Below are positions 18,218 to 27,700 of a stretch of DNA of 64,000 nucleotides, piece after piece. The DNA lies in assembly GCA_028871195.1 (NCBI GenBank), contig JAGWNT010000002.1, positions 35,175-99,174 on the forward strand. The letters run 5' to 3'. The notes beneath the pieces were generated by a model. It was not told the DNA's origin. It ran no database searches and saw only the letters and a program-made list of their open reading frames with translations. This DNA comes from REEB85 sp018971455 (GTDB lineage Bacteria; Pseudomonadota; Alphaproteobacteria; Acetobacterales; Acetobacteraceae). The first letter of the stretch is position 1. Each line of letters begins with the position of its first letter. A program made the translations under genes and the position numbers.

Positions 18218-19648
18218 TCACCCTCCGGCGGCGCGGAAGCCGCCGACGCCCCGCTCGATGGCTGTGACATGGTGCGGCTGGAACTCGGCGGCATTCCGCA
18301 GGCCGCAGGAATGGGCGATTATCTCCACCTCTTCGCGCAGCTGCGCGGCGTAATGGGCCACGCGCACCGATTTGTCGGCGGGGTCGAGCCCCTTGATCAG
18401 CCGCGGATCGACGGCGGTAACCCCGGTTGGGCATTTGCCGCTGCCGCATTTCATCGCCTGGATGCACCCTAGCGAGAACATGAAGCCGCGCGCGCTGGAA
18501 ACGAAATCCGCCCCCATGCACAGCGCCCACGCCACCTTGTCCGGCGTAACCAGCTTGCCAGAGGCGATGATGCGCACCCGCTCGCCCAGCCCATGCCGCG
18601 CCCGCGCATCGACCACCATCGGCAGCGCCTGGGTGATCGGCAGGCCGACATAGTCGGCCAGCGGGGCCGGCGCGGCCCCGGTGCCCCCCTCGCCACCGTC
18701 GATCTGAACATAATCCGGACAGCCCTCGGGGTGGGCCACGCAATCGGCGAACCACTGGTCGAGAAACTCCGGCTGGCCGGCCACGAACTTCACCCCCACC
18801 GGCTTGCCGGTCACGCCGCGCACCCGGGCGACGAAGGCGCCAAGCTCGCGCACCGTGCCGATATCCTTGTGACGGTTCGGACTGATGCTGTCCTGCCCCA
18901 GGGGAATGCCGCGAATGGCGGCGATCTCGGCATTCACCTTGGCCGCCGGCAGAATGCCGCCCTTGCCCGGCTTGGCGCCCTGGGCGAGCTTCACCTCGAA
19001 GGCGCGAACCTGCGCATGGGCGGCGATCGCGCGCAGGCGTTCCTCCGACAGATTGCCCTCCTGGTCGCGCACGCCGTATTTCGCCGTGCCCATCTGCATG
19101 ATCACGTCGCAACCGCCGTCGAGATGGTATTTGGCAAGCCCGCCCTCACCGGTCGCCATCCAGATGCCCGCCCGCTTGGCGCCCAGCGACAGCGCGGTCA
19201 CCGCGGCATGGCTCAGCGCGCCATAGCTCATGCCGCTGATGTTGAAGAAACTCGCCGCCATGAAGGGCGTGCCGCAGGCGCCGGGCCCCTCGGTGACGCC
19301 GATCTGCTTGCCCGGCCAGACCGTCTTCTCCTCATCGAGCACCGGAAACGGCGCGTTGCGGAACACGAAGGCCGGGGAATTGGCGCTGCCGAAGCTGACC
19401 AGGTTCGAGACGCCCTTGGCCGAGCGATAGATCCACGAGCGCTCCAGCCGGTTGAACGGCCGCTCCACCCAGTCCGGCAGATACTGGTACTGGCGCATGT
19501 ATTCGCCGAAATTTTCCGAGAAATAGCGAAAATGCCCGATCACCGGAAAGTTCCGCAGAATGGTGTGCCTGGTCTGACGCACATCGTGCAAATAAACCGC
19601 GCCCGCCAGACCGGCGAGCAGCAGCAGCACCAGCAGCAACGTTTCCAT
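18218..19648 (-). CDS. FMN-binding glutamate synthase family protein
   Basis: A 476-residue membrane-anchored protein related to the FMN domain of glutamate synthase. One N-terminal helix (TLLLVLLLLAGLAGAVYLHD) precedes a GltB-like TIM barrel with SYGALSHAAVTALSLGAKRA near 160, GEGGLAKYH, QIDGGEGGTGAAPAPLADY near 305 and MKCGSGKCPTGV near 410, where the cysteines resemble the 3Fe-4S motif of GltB. It lacks the glutaminase and GltD domains, so the electron donor and true reaction are unknown. The frame extends to 19759, but the ATG at 19648 opens directly into the membrane helix. Confidence 0.87.
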   Translation of the reverse strand: METLLLVLLLLAGLAGAVYLHDVRQTRHTILRNFPVIGHFRYFSENFGEYMRQYQYLPDWVERPFNRLERSWIYRSAKGVSNLVSFGSANSPAFVFRNAPFPVLDEEKTVWPGKQIGVTEGPGACGTPFMAASFFNISGMSYGALSHAAVTALSLGAKRAGIWMATGEGGLAKYHLDGGCDVIMQMGTAKYGVRDQEGNLSEERLRAIAAHAQVRAFEVKLAQGAKPGKGGILPAAKVNAEIAAIRGIPLGQDSISPNRHKDIGTVRELGAFVARVRGVTGKPVGVKFVAGQPEFLDQWFADCVAHPEGCPDYVQIDGGEGGTGAAPAPLADYVGLPITQALPMVVDARARHGLGERVRIIASGKLVTPDKVAWALCMGADFVSSARGFMFSLGCIQAMKCGSGKCPTGVTAVDPRLIKGLDPADKSVRVAHYAAQLREEVEIIAHSCGLRNAAEFQPHHVTAIERGVGGFRAAGG

Positions 19649-19717
19649 GGCGCGTCCCCTCTGTTGGCCCGGACACCATGATAGCCTGCCGGGGTTACGC
19701 GGCCGTGAAGCCTTTGA

Positions 19718-19737
19718 ATTTTCTAATGCCAGAATAT
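19718..19737. promoter_or_regulatory. Imperfect inverted repeat upstream of the beta-lactamase-fold gene
   Basis: ATTTTCT and AGAATAT form arms separated by 6 bases, matching at 6 of 7 positions. The element is followed by TATATA at 19735-19740 and sits 42 bp before the MBL-fold start. It is the AT-rich spot between two GC-rich divergent genes, so a promoter with an overlapping operator is likely. Relatives of the MBL protein are regulated in some bacteria by ArsR-type sulfide sensors acting on AT-rich palindromes; no such regulator gene is seen here. Confidence 0.35.
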
Positions 19738-19779
19738 ATAGAGGCCGAGTTGCCGGCATCCGGCCGAACGGAGGCGACC

Positions 19780-20643
19780 ATGCTGCCCGACGTCAGCGCC
19801 TTCTTCGACGACGCGACGCAGACCGTGACCTACCTCGTGGTCGATCCCTCAACCCGCGCCGCCGCGATCATCGACCCGGTTCTGGATTACGATCCGGCCT
19901 CGGGCCGCACCAGCACAGCCAGTGACCAGCGCCTGCTCGCCGCGGTGCAGCAAGGCGGGCTCACCGTCGAATGGCTGCTCGAAACCCACGTCCATGCCGA
20001 CCACCTCTCCGGCGCGCCCTGGCTCAAGCAGCATGTCGGCGGGCGGATCGCCATCGGTGAGCATATCCGCGAGGTGCAGAAGGTATTCGCCGCCCTGTTC
20101 AGTGCCGAGCCCTCCTTCATCACCGACGGGCGGCAGTTCGACCATCTCTTCGCCGATGGCGAGACCTTCCGCCTCGGCGCCATCGAGGGCCGCGCCCTGC
20201 ACACACCCGGCCACACGCCGGCCTGCATGACCTACCTGATCGGCGATGCCGCCTTTGTCGGCGACACGCTGTTCATGCCCGATTTCGGCACCGCGCGCGC
20301 CGATTTCCCGGGCGGCGACGCCGCTGCCCTTTACCGCTCGATCCAGCGCATCTTCACCCTGCCCGACGCTACGCGCGTCTTCACCGCGCACGACTACAAG
20401 GCGCCGGGACGCGACACCTATGCCTGGGAGAGCACCATCGCCGAGCAGCGCGCCCACAACGTGCATGCCCACGCCGGCGTCACCGAGGCCGAGTTCGTGG
20501 CGCTGCGCACCGCGCGCGACGCGACGCTGGGCATGCCGCGGCTGATCCTGCCCTCGGTGCAGATCAACATGCGCGCCGGCGAGCGCCCGCCGCCCGAAGC
20601 GAACGGCACCTCCTACCTGAAGATCCCGCTCGACAAGCTGTAA
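19780..20643 (+). CDS. MBL-fold metallo-hydrolase, persulfide dioxygenase/glyoxalase II-like
   Basis: A 287-residue metallo-beta-lactamase-fold enzyme. It has THVHADHLSGA near residue 68 (metal-ligand motif HxHxDH), HTPGHTPACMTY near 145 and FVGDTLFMPDFGTARADFPGG near 163. The last phrase is typical of ETHE1/Blh-type persulfide dioxygenases and related sulfur enzymes rather than true glyoxalase II. An upstream in-frame ATG at 19678 exists, but the ATG at 19780 is preceded by GGAGG at 5-base spacing and gives the family length. It acts in the cytosol, probably in sulfide/persulfide detoxification. Confidence 0.87.
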   Translation: MLPDVSAFFDDATQTVTYLVVDPSTRAAAIIDPVLDYDPASGRTSTASDQRLLAAVQQGGLTVEWLLETHVHADHLSGAPWLKQHVGGRIAIGEHIREVQKVFAALFSAEPSFITDGRQFDHLFADGETFRLGAIEGRALHTPGHTPACMTYLIGDAAFVGDTLFMPDFGTARADFPGGDAAALYRSIQRIFTLPDATRVFTAHDYKAPGRDTYAWESTIAEQRAHNVHAHAGVTEAEFVALRTARDATLGMPRLILPSVQINMRAGERPPPEANGTSYLKIPLDKL

Positions 20644-20647
20644 TCGG

Positions 20648-21499
20648 CTACAGCGCCCGGCCAGGATATTCCGGCGGGGCGAGGAACGGGTACGGGCCCG
20701 GCGCCGGCTCGACATAGGCGGTGTGCGAGACGATCGCGCCGTCCGGCCCCTCGTCGGGGAGCCAGATATGCACATCGAACGCCGCTGGCTCGAGGTTCCA
20801 CTGGTTGGGCTGGTCGCTGTGCAGGGTCAGTTCGACCTGATGGGCCACGCTCGGCGCGATCGAGGCGATGGTGCGGCCGAACGGCGCGGTGATCGGGCGG
20901 TGATGATGGCCGCAGATGATGCGGCGCACCTGCCGGTGCTTGCTCAGTATCGCCGCCAGCGCATTGGGCTCGTGCAGGTTGATGGTGTCCATCAGCCGGA
21001 TGCCGCAGGCAAACGGGGGGTGGTGCATGCCGAGCATGGTCGGCTTGTCCGGCGCCGCGGCCAGCGTCGCGTCGAGCCAGGCGAGGCGGCGGGGGCACAG
21101 CACGCCATGGGCCGCCCCGGGCACCACCGTGTCGAGCATGACCAGCCGCACCGGCAGGTCATCGACCACGTACTGGACGAATTCCGGGTCGGCCAGCACG
21201 CCGGGCAGGTGGCCGAGCCGGTCGCGCAGCACCTCGCGCCGGTCGTGGTTGCCGGGAATGACATAAACCGCAAGCCCCTCGGCGAGCAGCGTGCGGCCGA
21301 GGATCGCGGCCACCTCGTCATATTCCGGGCCGGTGCCGCCATCGGTGAGGTCGCCCGTGATGACGACGGCATCCGCCCGCGGGCGAAAATTGCGCACCGC
21401 GCGCATCGCCCGCTCGGCCAGCATGTTGGTCTCGCAGGTGCGCATGGCCGGCTGCCCATGCGGGCGGCAATGCAGGTCGGTCAGCTGGATCAGGATCAT
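20648..21499 (-). CDS. Metallophosphoesterase (GpdQ/CpdA-like phosphodiesterase)
   Basis: A 283-residue calcineurin-like phosphodiesterase with a complete two-metal site: QLTDLHC (D-x-H), VITGDLTDGG (GD), VIPGNHDRRE (GNHD), MLGMHHPPF and ICGHHHR. The pattern matches class III cyclic-nucleotide or glycerophosphodiester phosphodiesterases. It lies 76 bp downstream of an ABC importer of the glycerol-3-phosphate/sugar type on the same strand, which favours hydrolysis of imported or lipid-derived glycerophosphodiesters. cAMP hydrolysis remains possible. Confidence 0.85.
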   Translation of the reverse strand: MILIQLTDLHCRPHGQPAMRTCETNMLAERAMRAVRNFRPRADAVVITGDLTDGGTGPEYDEVAAILGRTLLAEGLAVYVIPGNHDRREVLRDRLGHLPGVLADPEFVQYVVDDLPVRLVMLDTVVPGAAHGVLCPRRLAWLDATLAAAPDKPTMLGMHHPPFACGIRLMDTINLHEPNALAAILSKHRQVRRIICGHHHRPITAPFGRTIASIAPSVAHQVELTLHSDQPNQWNLEPAAFDVHIWLPDEGPDGAIVSHTAYVEPAPGPYPFLAPPEYPGRAL

Positions 21500-21536
21500 T
21501 TTCTTGTCCGTTGCCGTGTGCGTGGAAAGCCTAGCA

Positions 21537-21566
21537 GGAAGGGGGAAACTGCCCAGCCCCCCTTCC
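21537..21566 (-). terminator. Strong hairpin between binding-protein and phosphodiesterase genes
   Basis: GGAAGGGGG and CCCCCTTCC form a perfect 9-bp stem around a 12-base loop, 9 bp beyond the binding-protein stop. No clear U-tract follows, so it may protect the upstream mRNA from 3' decay or attenuate rather than fully terminate before the phosphodiesterase gene. Confidence 0.5.
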
Positions 21567-21575
21567 CCGCGGCGG

Positions 21576-22877
21576 TCAATGCGGCAGCTTCAGCGCGGTC
21601 TGCTGCACATAGGGCAGAAGCAATGCATCGGCGTCCTTCTGCGCGATCTTCATCGCCTCGGCGGCATGCTCCTTGCCCGACAGAACCCGCTGCACCTGGT
21701 CCTCCAACGCCTTGCGCACCGCCACCGTATTGTAGGTGGCGAACCACGGCTCGGCATATTTGAGCTGATCGAGCGCGACCTTGGCATCCGGGTATTTCGT
21801 CAGATAGGCCTTCATCTCGGGCAGATCATACGCGGCCACGCGCGGGGCGAAATAGCCGGTAAAGCGGCTCCACGCGCCGGACACGGCGGGGCTGGTGAGA
21901 TAGCTCATCAGCTTCCATGCCGCGGCCTGACGCTCCGGCGAGTTGCCCTTGGGAAGAATCAGGCTGGCGCCGCCGATCGGCGCGGCATGGCCGATCCGCG
22001 CCGGCATGAAAGCCACCCGGTAGGGCTCCTTCATGTTCTCACGCACGAAAGACAGCGAGCCGGTGGACAGCACGATCATGCCCACCTTGCCGGTGAAGAA
22101 CGCCGTGGTCACCGCATTGGCGTCGGTCACGCCCGGGGGCATCACCTTGGCGGTATTGACCATGTCGTCGAGAAAGCCGACCGCGCCGATGGTGCTCGGC
22201 TGATCGTAATAGACCTCGCCGCCCCAGGCATGGTTGTAGTACTGCCCGCCATTGGCCATCGCCAGCCCGCTGGTGATCCAGCCGAGATAATCATAGGTGC
22301 CCGGCATCATGAATCCCCAGCGCGTGGTCTGCCCATCCGCGCGCTTCACCAGCTTCTTGGCATCCGCCATCCACGCATTCCAGTCGGCCGGGGGCTGGTC
22401 GGGATCGAGCCCGGCATCCTTGAAGGCGGCGACACTGTAGTACAGCAGCGGGGTCGAGTTCTGGAACGGCACGCCATAGACATGCCCGCCCTCCATTGCG
22501 TTGGTCGCCAGCGCCGGCCAGAACGCCGACATGAACGAGGCCGGCGTCTGATGGTGGGCGCCGATCAGCCCGTCCCAGCTCGTCACCTCGTCATTGATGA
22601 CGTATTCGCGCACGAAATTCGCGCTCATCAGCACCAGTGCCGGCGGATGTCCGGCCTTGATCGCCGCCCGCGTCTTGAGGTTGGTGTCATCATAGCTGCC
22701 GGTATAGACGGCGGTCACGTGGATATCCGGGTTGGCACGGCCGAAATCGCCGATCACGCGCTGCATCTCACTGGCAAGCTTGCCCTGCACGGGCACCGGG
22801 AAGAAGAAATCGATATCCGTCGCGTGGGCGGCGCCCGCGGCGAGGGTGAAGGCCAATGCGGCTGCAACCATACGCAT
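21576..22877 (-). CDS. ABC transporter substrate-binding protein, family 1 (UgpB/sugar type)
   Basis: A 433-residue periplasmic binding protein with Sec signal MVAAALAFTLAAGAAHA. The mature protein begins DIDFFFPVPVQGKLASEMQR, and the features ANFVREYVINDEV near 110, YGVPFQNSTPLLYYS and LPKGNSPERQAAAWKLMSYL near 310 resemble UgpB (glycerol-3-phosphate) and related sugar binders. Starts at 22886, 22877 and 22871 are possible; AGGAGG lies at 10-base spacing from 22877 and only one base from 22886, so 22877 is chosen. It is third in the operon after the two permeases. Confidence 0.88.
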   Translation of the reverse strand: MRMVAAALAFTLAAGAAHATDIDFFFPVPVQGKLASEMQRVIGDFGRANPDIHVTAVYTGSYDDTNLKTRAAIKAGHPPALVLMSANFVREYVINDEVTSWDGLIGAHHQTPASFMSAFWPALATNAMEGGHVYGVPFQNSTPLLYYSVAAFKDAGLDPDQPPADWNAWMADAKKLVKRADGQTTRWGFMMPGTYDYLGWITSGLAMANGGQYYNHAWGGEVYYDQPSTIGAVGFLDDMVNTAKVMPPGVTDANAVTTAFFTGKVGMIVLSTGSLSFVRENMKEPYRVAFMPARIGHAAPIGGASLILPKGNSPERQAAAWKLMSYLTSPAVSGAWSRFTGYFAPRVAAYDLPEMKAYLTKYPDAKVALDQLKYAEPWFATYNTVAVRKALEDQVQRVLSGKEHAAEAMKIAQKDADALLLPYVQQTALKLPH

Positions 22878-22891
22878 GAAAAGCATTCCTC

Positions 22892-23710
22892 CTACTTCAG
22901 TCCGGAAAAAACGAGGCTGGCGACAAAGCGCTTCTGGAACACCAGAAACCCAAGCAGCAGCGGGGCGGCGACCAGCGCCGTCCCGGCGGCGATCACGCCC
23001 CATTCGCTGCCGCTCTCCGCCCCCGCCGTGAAGCTCGCCAGGCCGACGGTCAGCACCTGCCGGTCGGGCGAGGAAACCGCCATCAGGGGCCAGAGAAACT
23101 CGTTCCAGTGGGCGGTGAAGGAGACGATGGCGAACGCGGTCAGTCCCGGCCGCGCCAGCGGCAGCAGCACATGGCGGATGACCTGCAGATGCGTCGCCCC
23201 GTCGATGCGCGCAGCATCCTCGAAATCGCGTGGAATGGCACGAAAACTCTGGCGCATCAGAAACACGCCGAAGGCCGAGGCGAAATACGGCGCCATGATG
23301 CCGAGCAGGTGATCCTGCATGCCGAGCCGCGAAATGGTCAGCATGTTGGGGACGATGAGCACGGTGGGCGGCAGCAGCAATTGCAGCAGAAAGGCGATGA
23401 AGACGTATTCGCGGCCGCGAAAGCGCAGCCGCGCAAAGGCGTAGCCGGCAAGGCTGACGCTGACCCATTGCACGATCAGAATCCCGCCGCAGACGATCGC
23501 CGTGTTGAGGTACCACAGTGCGAAGTGGCCGGACTGCCAGGCTTCACGGTAATTGCCGAACGTGAACGGCGGCGCCGGCATCAACGACGCGATATCCGCA
23601 GCCCCGGCCAGCCCCGGCCTGAGCGAGGCGATTGCCATCCACACGAACGGCACCGCCCACAAGGCGGCTCCGGCCACCGCCGGAAGCCGAAGGATATGCC
23701 TACGATTCAT
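22892..23710 (-). CDS. Carbohydrate ABC transporter permease (UgpE/MalG-like)
   Basis: A 272-residue inner-membrane permease with a first helix near residue 12, a periplasmic stretch PPFTFGNYREAWQSG, and the coupling-loop signature PRDFEDAARIDGATHLQVIR near residue 160 (the EAA motif of sugar permeases). It ends FQKRFVASLVFSGLK, as usual for MalG-type proteins. It overlaps the preceding permease gene by 11 bp, indicating tight translational coupling. Confidence 0.9.
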   Translation of the reverse strand: MNRRHILRLPAVAGAALWAVPFVWMAIASLRPGLAGAADIASLMPAPPFTFGNYREAWQSGHFALWYLNTAIVCGGILIVQWVSVSLAGYAFARLRFRGREYVFIAFLLQLLLPPTVLIVPNMLTISRLGMQDHLLGIMAPYFASAFGVFLMRQSFRAIPRDFEDAARIDGATHLQVIRHVLLPLARPGLTAFAIVSFTAHWNEFLWPLMAVSSPDRQVLTVGLASFTAGAESGSEWGVIAAGTALVAAPLLLGFLVFQKRFVASLVFSGLK

Positions 23711-24635
23711 AGTGGATTCCGCGCTCCAGCCCGCGCAGGGCGAGCACCGCGAGCGCCAGAAGCATCGTCACGCTGACCAGCGTTGCCGCCGCCGCGAGGC
23801 CGGCATCGTAATTCTGCTCAGCCTGCTGATAGATATAATAGAGCAACATGTTGGTGGAGTCCGATGGGCCGCCTTGGGTCATCACCACCACGTGATCGAT
23901 TTGCGTCAGGCCATTGAGCAAGCCCAGCACGACGAGGAAGCCGATCGTCGGCCCCAGCAGTGGCAGGGTGACGTGGCGCAGCCGGGCCCATCCGCCAGCG
24001 CCATCCAGCCGCGCCGCTTCGTGGAACTCCTCGGGAATGCCCGCCAGCCCGGCGAGGCAGAACAGCATGTAGTAGCCGGTGTTCTTCCAGATCGTGATGC
24101 CGATGATCGCCCCCAGCGCGAGATCCGGATTCCCCAGCCAGTTGGTGGCGCCGATGCCGAGCCTGGCCAGATACCAGTCGAGCAATCCGGCACCCGGCAG
24201 CAGAATGAAACTGAACAGCGCGGCGGCGCCGACCAGCGGGATCAGCATGGGCAGCACCACCATGGTGCGGAGAATCGCGTTCAAGCGCGTGGTCTCGCGC
24301 AGCAGAAGCGCGAATCCGAGGGCCAGAACCAGGCTCGGGATGATGGTTCCCAGGGTGTAGAGAGCCGTATTGGCAGCCGCGGCAAGAAAGTGCCGGTCGG
24401 CCAGCAGGCGGGCGAAATTTCCCAGCCCCCATGTGGGCCGTTGCCCGAAACCCTGCTCGGTGAAAGCGCGCAGCGCGGTCGTCAGCACTGGCCAATAGGT
24501 GAAGGCCGCAAGAAAGGCGAGCGACGGCGCAAGCAACCCGGCCGCGACGATCTCCGGCGTACGGCGCCGCCACACCCGGCCCCGCGGGCGCGCCGGCAAA
24601 GTCAGAGACGCAGTGTGCTGCACAGCGTATTCCAT
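23700..24635 (-). CDS. Carbohydrate ABC transporter permease (UgpA/MalF-like)
   Basis: A 311-residue inner-membrane permease, first gene of the transporter operon. Six hydrophobic helices can be traced from LLAPSLAFLAAFTYWPVL to MLLALAVLALRGL, with the EAA coupling loop PEEFHEAARLDGAGGWARLR near residue 195 and TQGGPSDSTNMLLYYIYQQA near 255, both characteristic of UgpA/MalF proteins. The frame extends to 24788, but the ATG at 24635 gives the usual short N-terminal tail; the ribosome site is weak, so the start is moderately certain. No ATP-binding subunit gene lies nearby. Confidence 0.87.
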   Translation of the reverse strand: MEYAVQHTASLTLPARPRGRVWRRRTPEIVAAGLLAPSLAFLAAFTYWPVLTTALRAFTEQGFGQRPTWGLGNFARLLADRHFLAAAANTALYTLGTIIPSLVLALGFALLLRETTRLNAILRTMVVLPMLIPLVGAAALFSFILLPGAGLLDWYLARLGIGATNWLGNPDLALGAIIGITIWKNTGYYMLFCLAGLAGIPEEFHEAARLDGAGGWARLRHVTLPLLGPTIGFLVVLGLLNGLTQIDHVVVMTQGGPSDSTNMLLYYIYQQAEQNYDAGLAAAATLVSVTMLLALAVLALRGLERGIHYES

Positions 24636-24711
24636 ATGGGGCTGCGCTGATACAGGCCCAACGATGATGCCGATGTGACGGAAATCCGACGTCTCGATGA
24701 CATCAATGCGG

Positions 24712-24741
24712 TTGAGCGGCGCGGCGCCCGCCGCGTATAAG
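24712..24741 (+). promoter_or_regulatory. Sigma-70-like promoter for the subtilase-Hint gene
   Basis: TTGAGC at 24712-24717 and TATAAG at 24736-24741 are separated by 18 bp. The gene's ATG at 24765 follows AGGAAGAG at 24754-24761, giving a leader of about 17-20 nt. Confidence 0.5.
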
Positions 24742-24764
24742 GCCGCATCGCTCAGGAAGAGTGA

Positions 24765-27700
24765 ATGACCGCAGGATCTGAACGGCACACCGGGCTTCGT
24801 GACAACGGATCGGCGTTTGCCGACCTCACACCGGGCTCGGAACTGAGCGGCCCGGGCGCGATCCCGCTCGACCCGTCGCTGGACTCCAATCCGCTCCTGC
24901 TGCCGGTCTCCCCGGGATCAATCCCTCCCGCGCCGGCACCTCGGACGGGCGTGCAGGATGCCACCGGGCCGATCACCAGCACCGTCGGCACCACCGGCGA
25001 CACGGCGATGAACGCGCCCACGGCTCGCAGCACCTACGGCGTGAGCGGCGCGGGCGTCAAAATCGGCATTCTCTCGGACAGCTTCACCACCACCAGCGGC
25101 GCCGCCACGGCGCTCGCCACCGAGGAGGCCGACGGCGATCTGCCGTCCACGGTCACGGTGCTGAGCGATTATTCCGGCGGGGCCGACGAGGGCCGCGCCA
25201 TGGCCGAACTGGTGCACCAGGTGGCGCCGGGCGCCCAGCTCTATTTCGCCACCGCCTTCGGGTCGGAAGCCGCTTTTGCCAACAACATCCTCGCTTTGGC
25301 CGCCGCCGGCTGCAAAGTCATCGTCGACGACGTCACCTATCTCAGCGAGCCGTTCTTCCAGGACGGCGGCATCATTGCCGCCGCCGTCGAGAAAGTGATC
25401 TCCGAAGGCGTCAGCTACTTCACCGCCGCCTCCAACGAGGGCAGCAATTTCTACGAAGCCGCCGTGAACCCGACCTCCGGCAAGCTGCCCGGCGGGGGCA
25501 CGAATCTGAAACTGCAGAATTTCGGCGCCTCGGCCGCGGCGGCAAGCGGCAGTTCCACGCTGCAACAGATCACCGTCGCCGCCGGCGTCACCATCCAGAT
25601 CTCCCTGCAATGGACCCAGCCTTTCGCCTCGATCAGCGGCACCGGCACGGCCTACGGCGTCACGCTCTACCTCTACGGCAGCAACGGCAACCAATTGACC
25701 AGGAGCGGCGCCTCGCCCGGCAGCGACCCCGTCGACACCGTCTCCTACACCAACAGCTCCGGCGGCAGCGTCGCCATCGATCTGGCGATCTCCTACAGCG
25801 GCACCGTGGCCAGTGGCGATGTGCTGAAATACATCGTCTATGACGGCGGCACCGTCGCCAACGCCACGATCAACGACAGCGCCGCCGGCATCGGTTCGGG
25901 CAGCGTCATCGGCCACGAGGTGGTCGCCGCCGCCAACACCGTCGGCGCGATCAATTCCACCAATCTTTCGGCGGCGGAGAGCTTCTCCTCGGTCGGCCCC
26001 GGGCTCACCTACTACACCGCGACCGGCACACGGCTCGCGACGCCGATCTCATCGAACAAGGTCAATTTCCTCGCCCCCGACGGCGTGACCACCAGCGTCA
26101 CCGGATTCGGCACCTTCTTCGGCACCTCCGCCGCAGCCCCCGACGCCGCGGCCGTCGGCGCGCTCATGCAGCAGGCCAATCCCAACCTGACGCCGGCGGA
26201 GATCTCCGCCTATCTCGAACAGACGGCGACCAGCATCGCCGGCTCCGTCACGCTCACCGGGGCCGGCCTGGTCAATGCCAACGCCGCCGTCGCCGCGGCC
26301 TATGGCATTGCCTGGGCGCAGGCCTCCGGCGGCGTGTGGAGCGACGCCGCCGGCTGGGCGGGGGGCGCGGTGCCAACGGCGCTCAACCCGGTGACGCTGG
26401 CCGATGACCAGGGCACGCTCACGGCCGCCTACACCGTCACCGTGGACATCGCGACCGCGGCGGCGATGACGCTCTCGGTCGGCATTCTCGGTGCCGTCCC
26501 GGCGACGCTGGACATCGCCACCGGCGCCATGCTCGCCATCGGCGGCGGTGTCACCATCGGCGGTTTCGGCAGCGTCGTGGTGGGCGGCACGCTGGCCATC
26601 GGGGGCGGCCTGTCGGGCGGCACGCTCACCCTGCAGGCCGGCAGCGTCCTCGATGTCACCACCAGCGCCGCGGCCACGCTGGTCGGCGGCCTGACCACCA
26701 CCCTCGTGCTCGGCGGCGGGGGGCAGACGCTGATCGACTTCATCGGCCTCGCCTACAACGCCGCCGACACGGTGACCTTCGCCTCGGGCACCGACTTGCT
26801 GAGCCTGACAAATGGCGGCACGGTGCTGAGCACGCTGCAACTGGCCGCGCCGACCGTGCCCTTCGTCTTCACCACCGGCCACGACAGCAGCGGCCACGAG
26901 GTGGTCACCATCGCCTGCTACTGCCCCGGAACGCGCATCGCCACGCCGGATGGCGAGGTGCCGGTCGAGAAGCTGGCGATCGGCGATATCGTGCTCACCG
27001 CCGCCGGGCGGCCGCGTCCCGTGCGCTGGATCGGCCGGCGCAGCTATACCGCGGGGCAGATCGCCGCCCAGCGCGGCCTGCTGCCCATCCGCATCCGCGC
27101 CGGCGCCATCGCGCCACGCCGCCCGCGGCGAGACCTGCTGGTCTCGCCGGAACACGCGCTGCTGCTCGACGATGAGGGCGCGCGCGTGCTGGTGCCGGCT
27201 GGCCGGCTGGTGAATGGCGTGAGCATCCGCCGCGACCCGGCGGGCGCCGGCGTGGCGTATATCCACGTCGAACTCGACAGCCACGACGCCATCCTCGCCG
27301 AGGGCCAGGCCGCCGAAACCTTCCTCGCCCAACCGCTCGCCCATCCCATGGCCGCCGGCAGCAGCCGCGACACCTTCGCCAATGCCGCCGAATATGCCGC
27401 CCTCTACCCGAACGCCACGCCGGGCGGCGAATTCTGTGCACCACGCGTGGAGGGTGGCGCCGTGTTGGCCCGCATCCGGGCGCGGCTGGACGCCCAGGCC
27501 GGCTTCGCCCCCGGCCCGCTCGACGGCCATGTCGACCGCGCCGATCACGTCGTCATCGGCGGCTGGGCGCACGACGCCGGCAATCCCGCGAGCCCGGTCC
27601 TGCTCGAGATCCTGGTCGATGGAGAGCCCGGCGGGACCGTGCTGGCCGAGCAGCCGCGCGCCGATCTCGTCGGCCTCGATCGCGGCGGCGGATTCTGCGG

